Shown here: positions 46,571 to 58,340 of the stretch, in pieces
Numbering within the stretch: position 1 is the first letter of the stretch
How the letters are laid out: each line of letters begins with the position of its first letter
DNA from: Odobenus rosmarus divergens
Taxonomy: Eukaryota > Chordata > Mammalia > Carnivora > Odobenidae
Reading direction: 5' to 3'
DNA length: 64,000 bases
Assembly (NCBI RefSeq): GCF_000321225.1
Contig: NW_004450565.1
Span: forward strand, 1,898,611-1,962,610
Program-made: the position numbers and the translations under genes
Notes under the pieces: generated by a model
What the model saw: the letters and a program-made list of their open reading frames with translations, nothing else
Databases searched by the model: none
What the model was told of the DNA's origin: nothing

Positions 46571-49285
46571 TTTACCTCCCTGTGGGACTCCAGTCAACAC
46601 AGGCATATGCACCCATGCCCCGGCCGGCCACAGGGACTCCTGGGAGCAGGGCCCTTCCTCCTGCTCCCTCCTGCTCAGCGCCCAGCTGTCCACGCACCCC
46701 CGCCCACTCTCCGGGATGCCCCAGGCCACGACCGACACCCCCTCAACCTCCTCCAGCTCAGAGGCCCTGCCCGGGTGTGCAGGGCCGGGCAGAACTGAAT
46801 CGGGGAACATGAGGTGGGGGGTCGGGACGTGACCCTGAGATATTGCAATAGCCCTTCCTTGCCCAGCTCGGAACAGGTCTGCAACCCCACCTGTGAGCCC
46901 AGAGGCCAGGGCTAGGATGTTTATGCACACACACACTCCGCCCTCCCAACCGTTTCCCAAGAAGGGATCCAGCCTGAAGGAAAATTCTAGTAACCAGCTT
47001 TCTAGGAAGTGGTGGGAGGTGGGGTGGGGAGGACAATCTCCAGGAAGGACAGGGCTCAGGGAGCAGCTGGCCAAGGGCAGTACGTTGCTGGAACATTCTG
47101 CTGCCAGGGAGCAGGCAGGCCCTGGGTATCCTTGCTCAGACGGCACCCTTAGTGCTGGCCTTCTCTGCCCTCTGACCCCGAACGTCCTGAGGGCCTGACG
47201 CCTGTGTCCACCCCCAGCCAGGCTGCGCCATGGGCTGCTTCCCACCTGCCTGGACCAGCAGGAAAAGCGTTGGTGCCAAGGAGACTTTGCCAAGAAAGAA
47301 CGGCTTCATGGGCCCATTCTCGTCCCTCCTGTCACACCAACGCTGTCAGGGCGTGCCGGCCACAGCCCCCAGGGCTGAGAAGTGCAGGGCGGCGGTGGGG
47401 GGAGGCTGGGGAGCGGGGGTTAGTCTCAGCAGGTTTTGTTTCAGGAGTGTAAACTCTGTGACAAGGTGACCTCCCTTTACTGGCCTGACCTCCCCAAAAC
47501 GACATTCCCCCACAACGTGGTATTACTGTATGGTACACAGCCTACGTGGGCCCAATAATTATCCCCCAAGACTCAGCCTCCCCAGAGCAGTCACTGGCCA
47601 CGTTATAAAATGTAGCTCAGACATTGTCAGAGGCAGGAAGGAAAGGGGGACCCCAGCAGGAGACCGAATGCTGAGCCCAGAGTCCCGTCTTGTTTCCCCG
47701 ACTTCCCTCGGGACATCCTCCCCCCAGAGCCGCCGCAGGCCAGCAGTACCACCAGCAGAGTGTGGCTGGGGGGCCCAGCCACCCCGGCCAGCCTCCCAGG
47801 AACCTGCGTCAGGACAGGCTCGTCCAGCAGCATGACCTGCCTCTGCTGGGCCCCATGTGCAGGAACGTCTGGGTCCCTACCTCCCATCTCTCATGCTGGA
47901 GGCGTGCTCAGGAAATCCAGATTGTAACAGGAGCCCAGACTAAATACAATCAGGAAAAAATGAATCCTAGGACCAAAACCATGGGACATGATTCAAAGTC
48001 AAAAGCGAAACTTGATTTGGGTTGGAACCCGCACCTGGGGTTTTTCTCGGGGGCCCTGCCCCCGCCCGCCACGCTCCTCCAGCAGTTGATGATATTGTAA
48101 GGGTGAACCATGGTGGGATTGCGGAAGGACGCGGGCCCACGGAGGCCTGTCACTGTGGGAACATGCTGTCCTCTGCGATGCAGTACCAGCCCAGGACCCC
48201 ATTCTCCCTGCCTTCCGCAGCTCTGCTGGCCACGCCTCAGCGTGGCCGGCGCTATCTGGTTCCTCCTGCCTGAGAAGGGAGGGCTGCTGCCCGCTGTGAG
48301 GTGGCCGGCCAGCCGCAGGTCTGGGGCCACGAGACAGGCCTGCTGTTTGGTCCAGTACCTGTTTGCAGACTGCTGCGATGGGTAATGTGATCCCCACCCC
48401 TGGAAAGATACTACCTGCAGGTCTGTAAACAACAGAAACAGGATGAAATGTGGTGGGTGTTCTTGGTGTGCACATCCTTTGGTCCCTAGGAACCCCGAAG
48501 CACAAGTGTGGCCCCTCCCCCCAGCCAGCAGCTCAGGCCGTGCTGCCTGGCAGTCTGTTCTGGAAGAGGAGCGTCCGGGAGCCACCACCCCCTCCCCGCC
48601 CCCCAGCTGGAGTGGTAGCCCCGAGCCCTCCCAGCACAGGAACACAGCTTCCTTCTGTTGAAGGTGGAGGCTGCCTCTCCGGAGCAGGGCAGAGCGTAGC
48701 CCAGAGCTCAGGGCTCCAGAAGAGGAAGCACGTGCTGAGCAGGGCAGGGGCTGCGAATGAGTGGGAAAGCGAAGCCATCCGGCCGCCTGAAGTGCCGCTG
48801 TGCCAGCCCCGTGGGCTCCGCCAGCCTGTCATCTCTGGCCCGGGGATTAACATCGGCGCAGATGATGTGTCTTGGCCCAGAATCCGTGTGACTAATTGCT
48901 CAACAAACAGGAAGGCTTTTCACCTGCCCAGAGCTCAGTCAGGGTTTCCTACCAGATGATAGCAATAGGAGCCCCAGAGTACAGGCAGTTTTGTTCCTTG
49001 CCGGGAGTCTCTCGTGCTGATGACGTCACCAGGGCATAAGGCAGTGCCCGGTCTGGCTGGGTGCTGGTCAGCAGGCATCTGGGCCTCGAAGACAGGGATG
49101 CTCAACCCAAAGCCGGGGCGCTGGCCTGAAGAAGAGGGCTTCTCTCCTGGAAATTTCCAGGAAGGGGATTTTTTCCAGCACAGCAGAAAAAACAAGATAA
49201 GGTCATAGGACAATGGGGAGGAGAGGGAGCCGCAGAGAGGGTTCTCCTCAGGTCCCCAATCATTCTGTTGCTGGCTTTTTGTTTT
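46571..49285. other. Mostly unassigned; 47.9-48.4 kb is unusually structured
   Basis: No gene is recognised. Between about 47,950 and 48,430 the sequence is of balanced composition and the minus strand is open over 231 codons (47,950-48,645) and 168 codons in another frame (47,999-48,505), with a good Kozak ATG context (CCACCATGG, plus-strand complement near 48,107-48,115). The inferred products have no domain I can name. Confidence 0.3.
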
Positions 49286-49287
49286 TT

Positions 49288-49488
49288 AAAGATTTTTATT
49301 TATTTGAGAGAGCATGCACACGCGCAAGTGCGAGCAGGGAGGGGCAGAAGGGGAGGGAGAGAGAACCTGAAGCCAACTCTGTATTGAGCACAGAGCCTGA
49401 CATGGGACTCAATCCCATGACCCTGAGACCATGACCTGAGCCAAAACCAAGAGTTGGACGCTGAACCAACGGAGCCACCCAGGCCCCC
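49288..49488 (-). repeat. CAN-SINE, antisense
   Basis: The plus strand begins 'ttaaagatttttatttatttgagagagcatgcac', has a GA-rich tract, then 'actcaatcccatgaccctgagaccatgacctgagcc', and ends 'ggagccacccaggcccccc', the reverse complement of the SINE head. It is moderately diverged. Confidence 0.92.
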
Positions 49489-50235
49489 CTGTTGCTTGTT
49501 TTAAGAGCAAATGCAAGCCTGACCTGAGCCAGCCCCGGATGAGGAGGGAGTTTCAGGTTTGTCCTGCCAGGCTCAGAGACAGCTTCTGTCACCTGTCACC
49601 ATCTCCCTAGGCCTAACCAAATGTCGGACCACAAGTACACTTGGCAGATACACATCCCCAGAAATGTGGGATGTAAGTGCCTTCGGTGTCATTGGGAGTC
49701 CTGCACCCACACAAACCCCAGACTCCATCCAACATGGGGGCTCAAGATGAGGGGGAAAGGAGGAGACACGTGCACTTCGAACCCTAGTCCAGCCCCCTCA
49801 GTGGGGGGCCATGTTTGCCCAGGAAAACCTTACTATGGACTTCCTTAGCTCCGTGCATGAAAGCTGGAACACAGCATCAGACAGGAAATGATCACCCCTT
49901 TGTGACCAGTCTCTCCTGTCAAGACACAGGTCAGGAAAGGCAGCGCCAGGCCAGCCTCACGAGCAGTCCTCAGTGACCCAGCCCTCTCCTCCCCGCTGTT
50001 TGCTTGACAATGCAGCCAAGCCCATGTCCTAGAGGACGATCTCCCACGATGCTGCTGCTTCTGGATTTTTACTCTTCCATGTGCTCCCCTTGCCCTCCTA
50101 GGAAGAAATCTACACACGGAGGCTTGGGTTTTCTTACTTGTAGCCAAACCGCCACCAGGGTTTCACAGGCTTAGAGAACAGACGTAACAGGGTAACCAGC
50201 TGGACGAGAGCCGAGACACAGGCTCAGCGGTGAAG
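49489..50235. other. Unassigned sequence
   Basis: No gene or repeat is recognised in this stretch of average composition. Confidence 0.4.
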
Positions 50236-51740
50236 GCACGACAGACACCCCCCCACGCGCACGCCCGCTCACACACGACAGACACCCCCCCACACGCCCG
50301 CTCACACACGACAGACACCCCCCCACACACACACNNNNNNNNNNNNNNNNNNNNNNNNNNNNNNNNNNNNNNNNNNNNNNNNNNNNNNNNNNNNNNNNNN
50401 NNNNNNNNNNNNNNNNNNNNNNNNNNNNNNNNNNNNNNNNNNNNNNNNNNNNNNNNNNNNNNNNNNNNNNNNNNNNNNNNNNNNNNNNNNNNNNNNNNNN
50501 NNNNNNNNNNNNNNNNNNNNNNNNNNNNNNNNNNNNNNNNNNNNNNNNNNNNNNNNNNNNNNNNNNNNNNNNNNNNNNNNNNNNNNNNNNNNNNNNNNNN
50601 NNNNNNNNNNNNNNNNNNNNNNNNNNNNNNNNNNNNNNNNNNNNNNNNNNNNNNNNNNNNNNNNNNNNNNNNNNNNNNNNNNNNNNNNNNNNNNNNNNNN
50701 NNNNNNNNNNNNNNNNNNNNNNNNNNNNNNNNNNNNNNNNNNNNNNNNNNNNNNNNNNNNNNNNNNNNNNNNNNNNNNNNNNNNNNNNNNNNNNNNNNNN
50801 NNNNNNNNNNNNNNNNNNNNNNNNNNNNNNNNNNNNNNNNNNNNNNNNNNNNNNNNNNNNNNNNNNNNNNNNNNNNNNNNNNNNNNNNNNNNNNNNNNNN
50901 NNNNNNNNNNNNNNNNNNNNNNNNNNNNNNNNNNNNNNNNNNNNNNNNNNNNNNNNNNNNNNNNNNNNNNNNNNNNNNNNNNNNNNNNNNNNNNNNNNNN
51001 NNNNNNNNNNNNNNNNNNNNNNNNNNNNNNNNNNNNNNNNNNNNNNNNNNNNNNNNNNNNNNNNNNNNNNNNNNNNNNNNNNNNNNNNNNNNNNNNNNNN
51101 NNNNNNNNNNNNNNNNNNNNNNNNNNNNNNNNNNNNNNNNNNNNNNNNNNNNNNNNNNNNNNNNNNNNNNNNNNNNNNNNNNNNNNNNNNNNNNNNNNNN
51201 NNNNNNNNNNNNNNNNNNNNNNNNNNNNNNNNNNNNNNNNNNNNNNNNNNNNNNNNAAAAAAAAAAAAAAAAACACGCCCGCTTACACACGACAAAAAAA
51301 AAAAAAAAAAACGCCCGCTCACACACCCCCAAAAAAAAAAAAAAAAACACGCTCACACACGACACCCAAAAAAAAAAAAAAAAACGCTCACACACGAGAC
51401 ACCCAAAAAAAAAAAAAAAAATCACACGCGACAGACACCCCAAAAAAAAAAAAAAAAACACACGCGACAGACACCCCCAAAAAAAAAAAAAAAAACTCTC
51501 ACACGACAGACACCCAAAAAAAAAAAAAAAAAGCTCACGACACCCCCCCACAAAAAAAAAAAAAAAAAAGCTCACACACGACAGACACCAAAAAAAAAAA
51601 AAAAAAGCTCACACACGCACGCCCGCAAAAAAAAAAAAAAAAACTCACACACGCACGCCCGCTAAAAAAAAAAAAAAAAACGCACGCACGCCCGCTCACA
51701 AAAAAAAAAAAAAAAAAGACAGACACCCCCCCACACGAAA
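50236..51740. repeat. Minisatellite (units of 37 and 33 bp seen) flanking the second gap
   Basis: Before the gap the unit ACAGACACCCCCCC followed by ACGCGCACGCCCGCTCACACACG starts at 50,241, 50,278 and 50,311, giving one 37-bp and one 33-bp unit. After the gap, the surviving 20-base windows up to about 51,740 (CACGCCCGCTTACACACGAC, GACAGACACCCCCCCACACG and others) belong to the same array. The post-gap part is overlaid by the A-block pattern described separately. Confidence 0.88.
50335..51256. other. Assembly gap (922 N)
   Basis: There are 922 consecutive N within the minisatellite. The A-block lattice starts on the very next base, 51,257, so this gap marks a contig boundary between normal and damaged sequence. 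Confidence 1.
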
Positions 51741-54700
51741 AAAAAAAAAAAAAAGCAAGATCTGCACCCATATCCACGCACTGACGCCAGGGACGCCATT
51801 ACAAAGGCTTGAAAAAAAAAAAAAAAAAAGTCCAGCACCACGTGTTTGAAAAAAAAAAAAAAAAAGTGGGAAGGTCCCGTGGCGGTGTGTATGTGGGAGG
51901 GAGGGAGGCGGCACGGGGCAGCTCAGCAGCAGGATCAGGTGCCACGGGAAAGTGGCAGCAAAAAAAAAAAAAAAAAGCATCCCTGGCCATCCAGGAAAAA
52001 AAAAAAAAAAAAAGAGGGTAAAGCCCAGAGCACAAAAAAAAAAAAAAAAAAGGGCCTCCACCACCACCCTAAAAAAAAAAAAAAAAACTCACTCCCTGGG
52101 AGCCTGGAAAAAAAAAAAAAAAAAACGGCACAGAAGCAAGGAGAAAAAAAAAAAAAAAAAAGGCGGGGGAGGGGGGCCCAGAAAAAAAAAAAAAAAAATT
52201 CCACCCAAGGGCAAACCTAAAAAAAAAAAAAAAAAGGAGGGGCTCCACCAGAGGCAAAAAAAAAAAAAAAAAGCTTGTCAAAGGCACCGTCTAAAAAAAA
52301 AAAAAAAAATGAGGAGAGAACCCCGGGGTAAAAAAAAAAAAAAAAACAGGCTGCTGTCCTGGTGGGAAAAAAAAAAAAAAAAAGCAGAAGGCCCCACCAG
52401 CCCAAAAAAAAAAAAAAAAACAAACAGAAAGCACCTCTGAAAAAAAAAAAAAAAAAACACCATATGTACCCCTGCCCAAAAAAAAAAAAAAAAAGGTACA
52501 CGTAGGCAAGAACCAAAAAAAAAAAAAAAAAACAGCCTCCTACTCTCATAGAAAAAAAAAAAAAAAAAAAATGCTACCGTGCCGCTCTAAAAAAAAAAAA
52601 AAAAAGAGGCGGGCGGGGAAACACTAAAAAAAAAAAAAAAAAGCAACATGCCGAGTACGACAAAAAAAAAAAAAAAAAATGCGATATGTTTATAAAGATT
52701 GCCATGAAAACGGTTCACCTCAAAAAAGCAGCTTCGATGCTTAAGAGGTGAGTTTCCGGTCTTGGGAAAATGCAAAAAAAAAAAAAAAAATTTGCCAACG
52801 GGATAGCCTTAAAAAAAAAAAAAAAAAGTGGTACTTTCCAAGCTGCCAAAAAAAAAAAAAAAAACCCCGTGGGCACCTAAAGACAAAAAAAAAAAAAAAA
52901 AGCACCGGCCCTTCTGCACGGAAAAAAAAAAAAAAAAACCCCCACCGCCCTGCCCAGTAAAAAAAAAAAAAAAAAAAGCCTGGCCTCTGGGAGCCAAAAA
53001 AAAAAAAAAAAACAGGCAGGAATGTCTGTCACAAAAAAAAAAAAAAAAATCAGCTCTAGGGGATCTCAAAAAAAAAAAAAAAAAAAGAAATACTCCATTT
53101 TCCCAGGCAAAGGTAAGACAGATGGCAGTGACCCCAGAACAATAAAAAAAAAAAAAAAAAAGGAAATAATTTTGTAAACTAAAAAAAAAAAAAAAAACAG
53201 AATCTTTTAAAAATCAAAAAAAAAAAAAAAAAAAATGAATCTAGGTCTCTCCCTAAAAAAAAAAAAAAAAATACCATGTGATTGGGCAGCCAAAAAAAAA
53301 AAAAAAAAATCCACATGTACCATCCAAAAAAAAAAAAAAAAAAAAGGCAGAAGGTGCCGCTGGTGAAAAAAAAAAAAAAAAATCTACTCCCCACCTCCCT
53401 CCAAAAAAAAAAAAAAAAACTAGTGGTGTCCAGAGCATGAAAAAAAAAAAAAAAAAGAAGGATGGAAACCACCGGTAAAAAAAAAAAAAAAAACCCAAGA
53501 GCAGGACCAGGCCAAAAAAAAAAAAAAAAATGAGCACAGATGAGGATGGAAAAAAAAAAAAAAAAAAGAGGTGATGTCAGGCTGTGAAAAAAAAAAAAAA
53601 AAAAAGGCAAGCAGCTCAACGGCCAAAAAAAAAAAAAAAAATGCAGACAGCGAGTGTGAGCACCAAGCTGGAGCAACGTGGACACAAGCCCTGACTGCAA
53701 AAAAAAAAAAAAAAACAGGGCCAGCGTGCATGTGGAAAAAAAAAAAAAAAAACAGAAATCATGGTACTATCAAAAAAAAAAAAAAAAAATCATCACGGGC
53801 CTGGCCCTAAAAAAAAAAAAAAAAAACCCACACCCAGGGCAAGGAGAAAAAAAAAAAAAAAAAGTGGGCTCCCCACAGATGCCAAAAAAAAAAAAAAAAA
53901 GGACACGCAGGTGCTTCCATAAAAAAAAAAAAAAAAAAGCTTACCGATTGGCTAAGCAAAAAAAAAAAAAAAAATCACTAAGAATCTCTGACCGAGGTCT
54001 GCAGGCCGGGAGAGAGAGCAGACCTGGGACAGCTGAGGGGCTGACGGTGCAGGTGACTGACAGCAGGGAAAAAAAAAAAAAAAAACTCCTCCTCCCCACG
54101 GGGACAAAAAAAAAAAAAAAAACCCATGCTCTGCACGACACAAAAAAAAAAAAAAAAAACGGGGGCAGGGTTGTGGGAGAAAAAAAAAAAAAAAAAGGAA
54201 GGCCTGTGTCTCACCAAAAAAAAAAAAAAAAAACTCCAGAGGCTTACAGTGGTAGGGCTGGCAGGCGACCCCCAGGCTCAAGTCAGAGAGAAAAAAAAAA
54301 AAAAAAAGCCAAAAACTACATCTATTTAAAAAAAAAAAAAAAAAAAAAATCAGGTATTGCTCCTAAAAAAAAAAAAAAAAAAACACGCCACCACACAGAG
54401 CAAAAAAAAAAAAAAAAACCACGCTTGTGCCCACACACTCCCTGCCATCTTCAAACTCACCCCAAACAAGTGCTCAAAAAAAAAAAAAAAAACGCTTCCT
54501 GCTCCCTGGACTAAAAAAAAAAAAAAAAAAGAGTAACTGTTTGCATAAAAAAAAAAAAAAAAAAAACCTGAGCTACAAATATGCTTAAAAAAAAAAAAAA
54601 AAATAAACTATATGACCGAGAGTAAAAAAAAAAAAAAAAAAGTCTTTTGGGCTAGTATGTAAAAAAAAAAAAAAAAATGCATTCTTGGTGGGAAACTAAA

Positions 54701-54857
54701 AAAAAAAAAAAAAACAACTGGAATGACTTAAAATAAAAAAAAAAAAAAAAACTCATGAAAAACACCAAAGAAAAAAAAAAAAAAAAAAGTATAATATACA
54801 TGAATCTTAAAAAAAAAAAAAAAAATACTTGTAATATTTCCAAATAAAAAAAAAAAA
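51741..54857. other. Damaged sequence with no recognised repeat; weak exon candidate inside
   Basis: Unreplaced patches are 51,755-51,811, 51,866-51,959, 52,680-52,773, 53,087-53,143, 53,642-53,698, 53,975-54,068, 54,234-54,290 and 54,419-54,475. Most are GC-rich and resemble the sequence left of the gap. No gene can be called through the damage, apart from the weak exon candidate listed at 52,680. Confidence 0.5.
52680..52744 (+). other. Possible exon end with splice donor
   Basis: In an unreplaced patch the sequence runs '...cagcttcgatgcttaagag' and then GTGAGTTTCCGG from about 52,746, a good donor (AG|GTGAGT). One frame is open through it (ending ...KKAASMLKR). The upstream boundary is lost in the A-blocks, and a chance donor is quite possible. 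Confidence 0.25.
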
Positions 54858-55694
54858 AAAAAACAAATGGTTGGGAAAACTGAAAAAAAAAAAAAAAAAG
54901 CATGAATTTGGACCCTTACCTCACACCATATCCTAATGCATCGACCTAAACTGCAAAGAGAAAACAATAAAACTCTTAGAACAAAACATAGGGAAAAAAA
55001 AAAAAAAAAACAAATTTGGCAATTATTTCTAAAAAAAAAAAAAAAAACACATGCAACAAAAGAAAAAAAAAAAAAAAAAAAAAACAAATTTAACTCTTCT
55101 ACATAAAAAAAAAAAAAAAAAAGAGTGAAAAGACAACCTACAAAAAAAAAAAAAAAAATGCAAGTCACCTGATAAGGGAAAAAAAAAAAAAAAAAATAAA
55201 GAGCTCCTGGAACTCAAAAAAAAAAAAAAAAAAACCCAATTCGAAAATAGATAAAAAAAAAAAAAAAAAATTTCTCCAAAGGAGATATGAAAAAAAAAAA
55301 AAAAAAATGACAAGATGCTCAACATCAAAAAAAAAAAAAAAAATGAGATACCACCTCACACCCAAAAAGAGAACTCCAATAAAAACAAAGAGAAAATAAG
55401 CAGTGTTGGCGGGGACATGGAGAAACAGGAATCCTTGAAAAAAAAAAAAAAAAAGAACGTAAAATTGTGCAGCTAAAAAAAAAAAAAAAAATGTCAGTTC
55501 CTCCAACAAGTAAAAAAAAAAAAAAAAATGTGATACAGCAATTTCACAAAAAAAAAAAAAAAAAACAGTCGTGAAAGCAGGGATGAAAAAAAAAAAAAAA
55601 AAACCAGTATTCGCTACAGCATAAAAAAAAAAAAAAAAAGGTGGAAACAGCCCAAGTGTAAAAAAAAAAAAAAAAAGATAAACAAAATATGGCA
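54858..55694 (+). repeat. LINE-1 ORF2 3' part (left half, interrupted by Tigger1)
   Basis: The surviving windows fall in L1 order: 'aaacaaatggttgggaaaact', 'gcatgaatttggacccttacctcacaccatatcc', 'actcttagaacaaaacatagg', 'tttggcaattatttct', 'acatgcaacaaaag', 'gagtgaaaagacaaccta', 'cctgataaggg', 'aacccaattcgaaaatag', 'atttctccaaaggagatatga', 'tgacaagatgctcaacatc', 'tgagataccacctcacaccc', 'agcagtgttggcggggacatgg', 'atttcaca' and 'ggtggaaacagcccaagtgt'. In each tested junction the L1 consensus supplies about 17 bases for each A-block. The element is 5'-truncated and coding capacity is lost. Confidence 0.9.
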
Positions 55695-57987
55695 CAAAAA
55701 AAAAAAAAAAAAATGCACTTTGCTTCACAGATAAAAAAAAAAAAAAAAAATTTTAAACAAATTGAACGTTTATGGCCTCCACCAAGTCTATCGGCACTGT
55801 ATTTCCAACAGCAATTTGCTCATTTCATGTCCCTGTGTCACATTAAAAAAAAAAAAAAAAAATTCCACACTTTTTCATTCTAAAAAAAAAAAAAAAAATG
55901 ATCTGTGACCAGTGAGCCTTGATGTTACTTCTGCAGCTATTTGGGGTGCCCTGACAAAAAAAAAAAAAAAAAACAAACTTAACTGATAAGTGAAAAAAAA
56001 AAAAAAAAACTCCACCGACTGGCTGTTCCAAAAAAAAAAAAAAAAACCCCAGGCCTCCCTGTTCCCAAAAAAAAAAAAAAAAAATTAGACCCATTAATAA
56101 TCCAAAAAAAAAAAAAAAAAGTTCACATGAAAGGAAGAGTAAAAAAAAAAAAAAAAAGAATCAAAAGCTAGAAATGAAAAAAAAAAAAAAAAAAGGCATG
56201 TCAAAAGCTGAGATAAAAAAAAAAAAAAAAATCCTTTTTGCACCAAACAGCAAAAAAAAAAAAAAAAAGAAAAAGTTCTTGAAGGAAAAAAAAAAAAAAA
56301 AAAAAGTGAACACACAAATGATAAGAAAAAAAAAAAAAAAAATTGCTGATGTGGAGAAAGTTAAAAAAAAAAAAAAAAAAGGCCAAACCAGCCCCAACAA
56401 AAAAAAAAAAAAAAAACTCCTCCAGAGCAAGGTCCTAAAAAAAAAAAAAAAAATGAAGGCTGAGAGGTGAGGAAAAAAAAAAAAAAAAAATCATGAGGTT
56501 TAAGGAGAGAAAAAAAAAAAAAAAAAATTAAAGTGCCAGGTGAGGTTAAAAAAAAAAAAAAAAAAGCTGCAGCAAGTTCTCCAGAAAAAAAAAAAAAAAA
56601 AATCTAGGAAGGCGTCTCCACAAAAAAAAAAAAAAAAAGTAAAATCTTGCAGAGGAAGAAAAAAAAAAAAAAAAATTTCATAGCTGGAGAGGAAAAAAAA
56701 AAAAAAAAAAAAAAAGCTTCAAAGGACAGGCTAAAAAAAAAAAAAAAAACGAAAGGTGAATTTCATTGGCACCCAACACTCACTGACCATTCCGAAAATC
56801 CTAGGGAAAAAAAAAAAAAAAAATACTAACTCTACTCTGCCCAAAAAAAAAAAAAAAAAAAGCAAAGGCTGGATGGCAGTAAAAAAAAAAAAAAAAAGGC
56901 TTACTGAATGTAGTTAAAAAAAAAAAAAAAAAAATCTGCTCAGAAAAAAAGATTAAAAAAAAAAAAAAAAAGCTCACTGAAAGTGCCCCTGAAAAAAAAA
57001 AAAAAAAACTGGAGATGGACAATGAGAAAAAAAAAAAAAAAAAAATGCCATCACAAAATCCATTCAAAAAAAAAAAAAAAAAAGGAGTCATTTCAACTTT
57101 CCAAAAAAAAAAAAAAAAAAATTCACTTCATAAGGCATAAAAAAAAAAAAAAAAAATTTCTCTGATGGATCTGGGCAAAAAAAAAAAAAAAAATCTGGGA
57201 AGGATTCCTGTTCAAAAAAAAAAAAAAAAAATTTGTGATTCATGGGGAGAAAAAAAAAAAAAAAAAAGAACAGGAGTTTGGAAGAAGAAAAAAAAAAAAA
57301 AAAAGGAGGACTTTGGGGGTTCAAAAAAAAAAAAAAAAAAATCACTGCAGATGTGGTGGAAAAAAAAAAAAAAAAAAAATTAGAAGTGGGGCCTGAAGAA
57401 AAAAAAAAAAAAAAACAATCTCAGGGTCAAACTTGAAAAAAAAAAAAAAAAATTCTCATGGATGAGCAAAGAAAAAAAAAAAAAAAAAAGGATCCACTCC
57501 TGGTGAAGAAAAAAAAAAAAAAAAAAGAATGACAACAAAGGATTTGAAAAAAAAAAAAAAAAAAGTTGATACAGCAGCAGCAGAAAAAAAAAAAAAAAAA
57601 TGTGGGTCAAATGCTATCAAAAAAAAAAAAAAAAAAAAGAGAAATCGCTCATGAAAGAAAAAAAAAAAAAAAAAGGCAAGCGTCATTATTGTTTTATTCT
57701 AAGAGGTTGCCGTGGCCGCCCCAGCCTTCAGCGGCCACCACCCCAAACAGTCAGCAGCCGTCAACATCGAGGGGAGACCTTCCACCAGCAAAAAGATCAC
57801 AACTCAAAAAAAAAAAAAAAAATGGTTAGCATTTTCTAGCAAAAAAAAAAAAAAAAAAAAAGGCATATACATTGTGTTTAAAAAAAAAAAAAAAAAGAAA
57901 CCAGAACAGTAGACTCACTTCATTGCCATATCTGCTTTGTTGTGGGGTATCTGGAACTGAACCTGCAATCTCTCTGAGGTGTGCCTG
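55695..57987 (+). mobile_element. Tigger1 DNA transposon (pogo-like, Tc1/mariner superfamily), nearly full length, inactive
   Basis: Surviving windows follow Tigger1 from end to end. The left part is 'tgcactttgcttcacagat' and 'acaaattgaacgtttatggcc...aagtctatcggcactg'. The transposase region (about 56,120-57,440) includes 'aggcatgtcaaaagctgagat', 'tccgaaaatcctaggg', 'ctctgatggatctgggc', 'ttgtgattcatgggg' and 'aggagtttggaagaag'. The 3' part is 'gtcagcagccgtcaacatcgag', and the right end is 'ctctctgaggtgtgcctg'. Length is about 2.29 kb against about 2.4 kb for the consensus. The right end is followed by TA (57,988-57,989), the expected target; the left flank reads CA, a mutated TA. Tigger1 encodes a DDE transposase with an N-terminal helix-turn-helix DNA-binding part. 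Substitutions and the A-blocks prevent judging its frame, but copies of this age are dead. Confidence 0.92.
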
Positions 57988-58340
57988 TATAAAAAAAAAA
58001 AAAAAAATTATTTAGCCATAAAAAGGAAAAAAAAAAAAAAAAAATACAACATGGCTGAACCTTGAAAAAAAAAAAAAAAAAGAAATAAGCTGGACCCGGA
58101 AAAAAAAAAAAAAAAAAATTCCACTTATAGGAGGGTACAAAAAAAAAAAAAAAAAATAGGCAGAAGTAGAATGAAAAAAAAAAAAAAAAAAAAAGAGGGC
58201 AGCGGGGGAATGAAAAAAAAAAAAAAAAAGGGTACAGAGTTTCTCTTTGGTATGATAGAAAGTTCTGGACATAGACAGTGGTGATGAAAAAAAAAAAAAA
58301 AAAATGTACTTAATGCCACTGAAAAAAAAAAAAAAAAAAA
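57988..58340 (+). repeat. LINE-1 3' end (right half, resumes after Tigger1)
   Basis: After the Tigger1 end the L1 resumes where it stopped: 'ttatttagccataaaaagg', 'tacaacatggctgaaccttgaa', 'gaaataagctggaccc', 'ttccacttatag', 'taggcagaagtagaatg', 'gggtacagagtttctctttggtatgatagaaagttctgg', 'tagacagtggtgatg' and 'aatgccactga'. The join across the insertion keeps L1 order, and exactly 17 L1 bases fit in the A-block at 57,991-58,007. Confidence 0.88.

Noticed and set aside
54300..54360. Natural poly-A tails of processed pseudogenes at A-runs longer than 17
   Set aside because: The longer runs fall on the lattice and are extended only by adjacent natural A bases.
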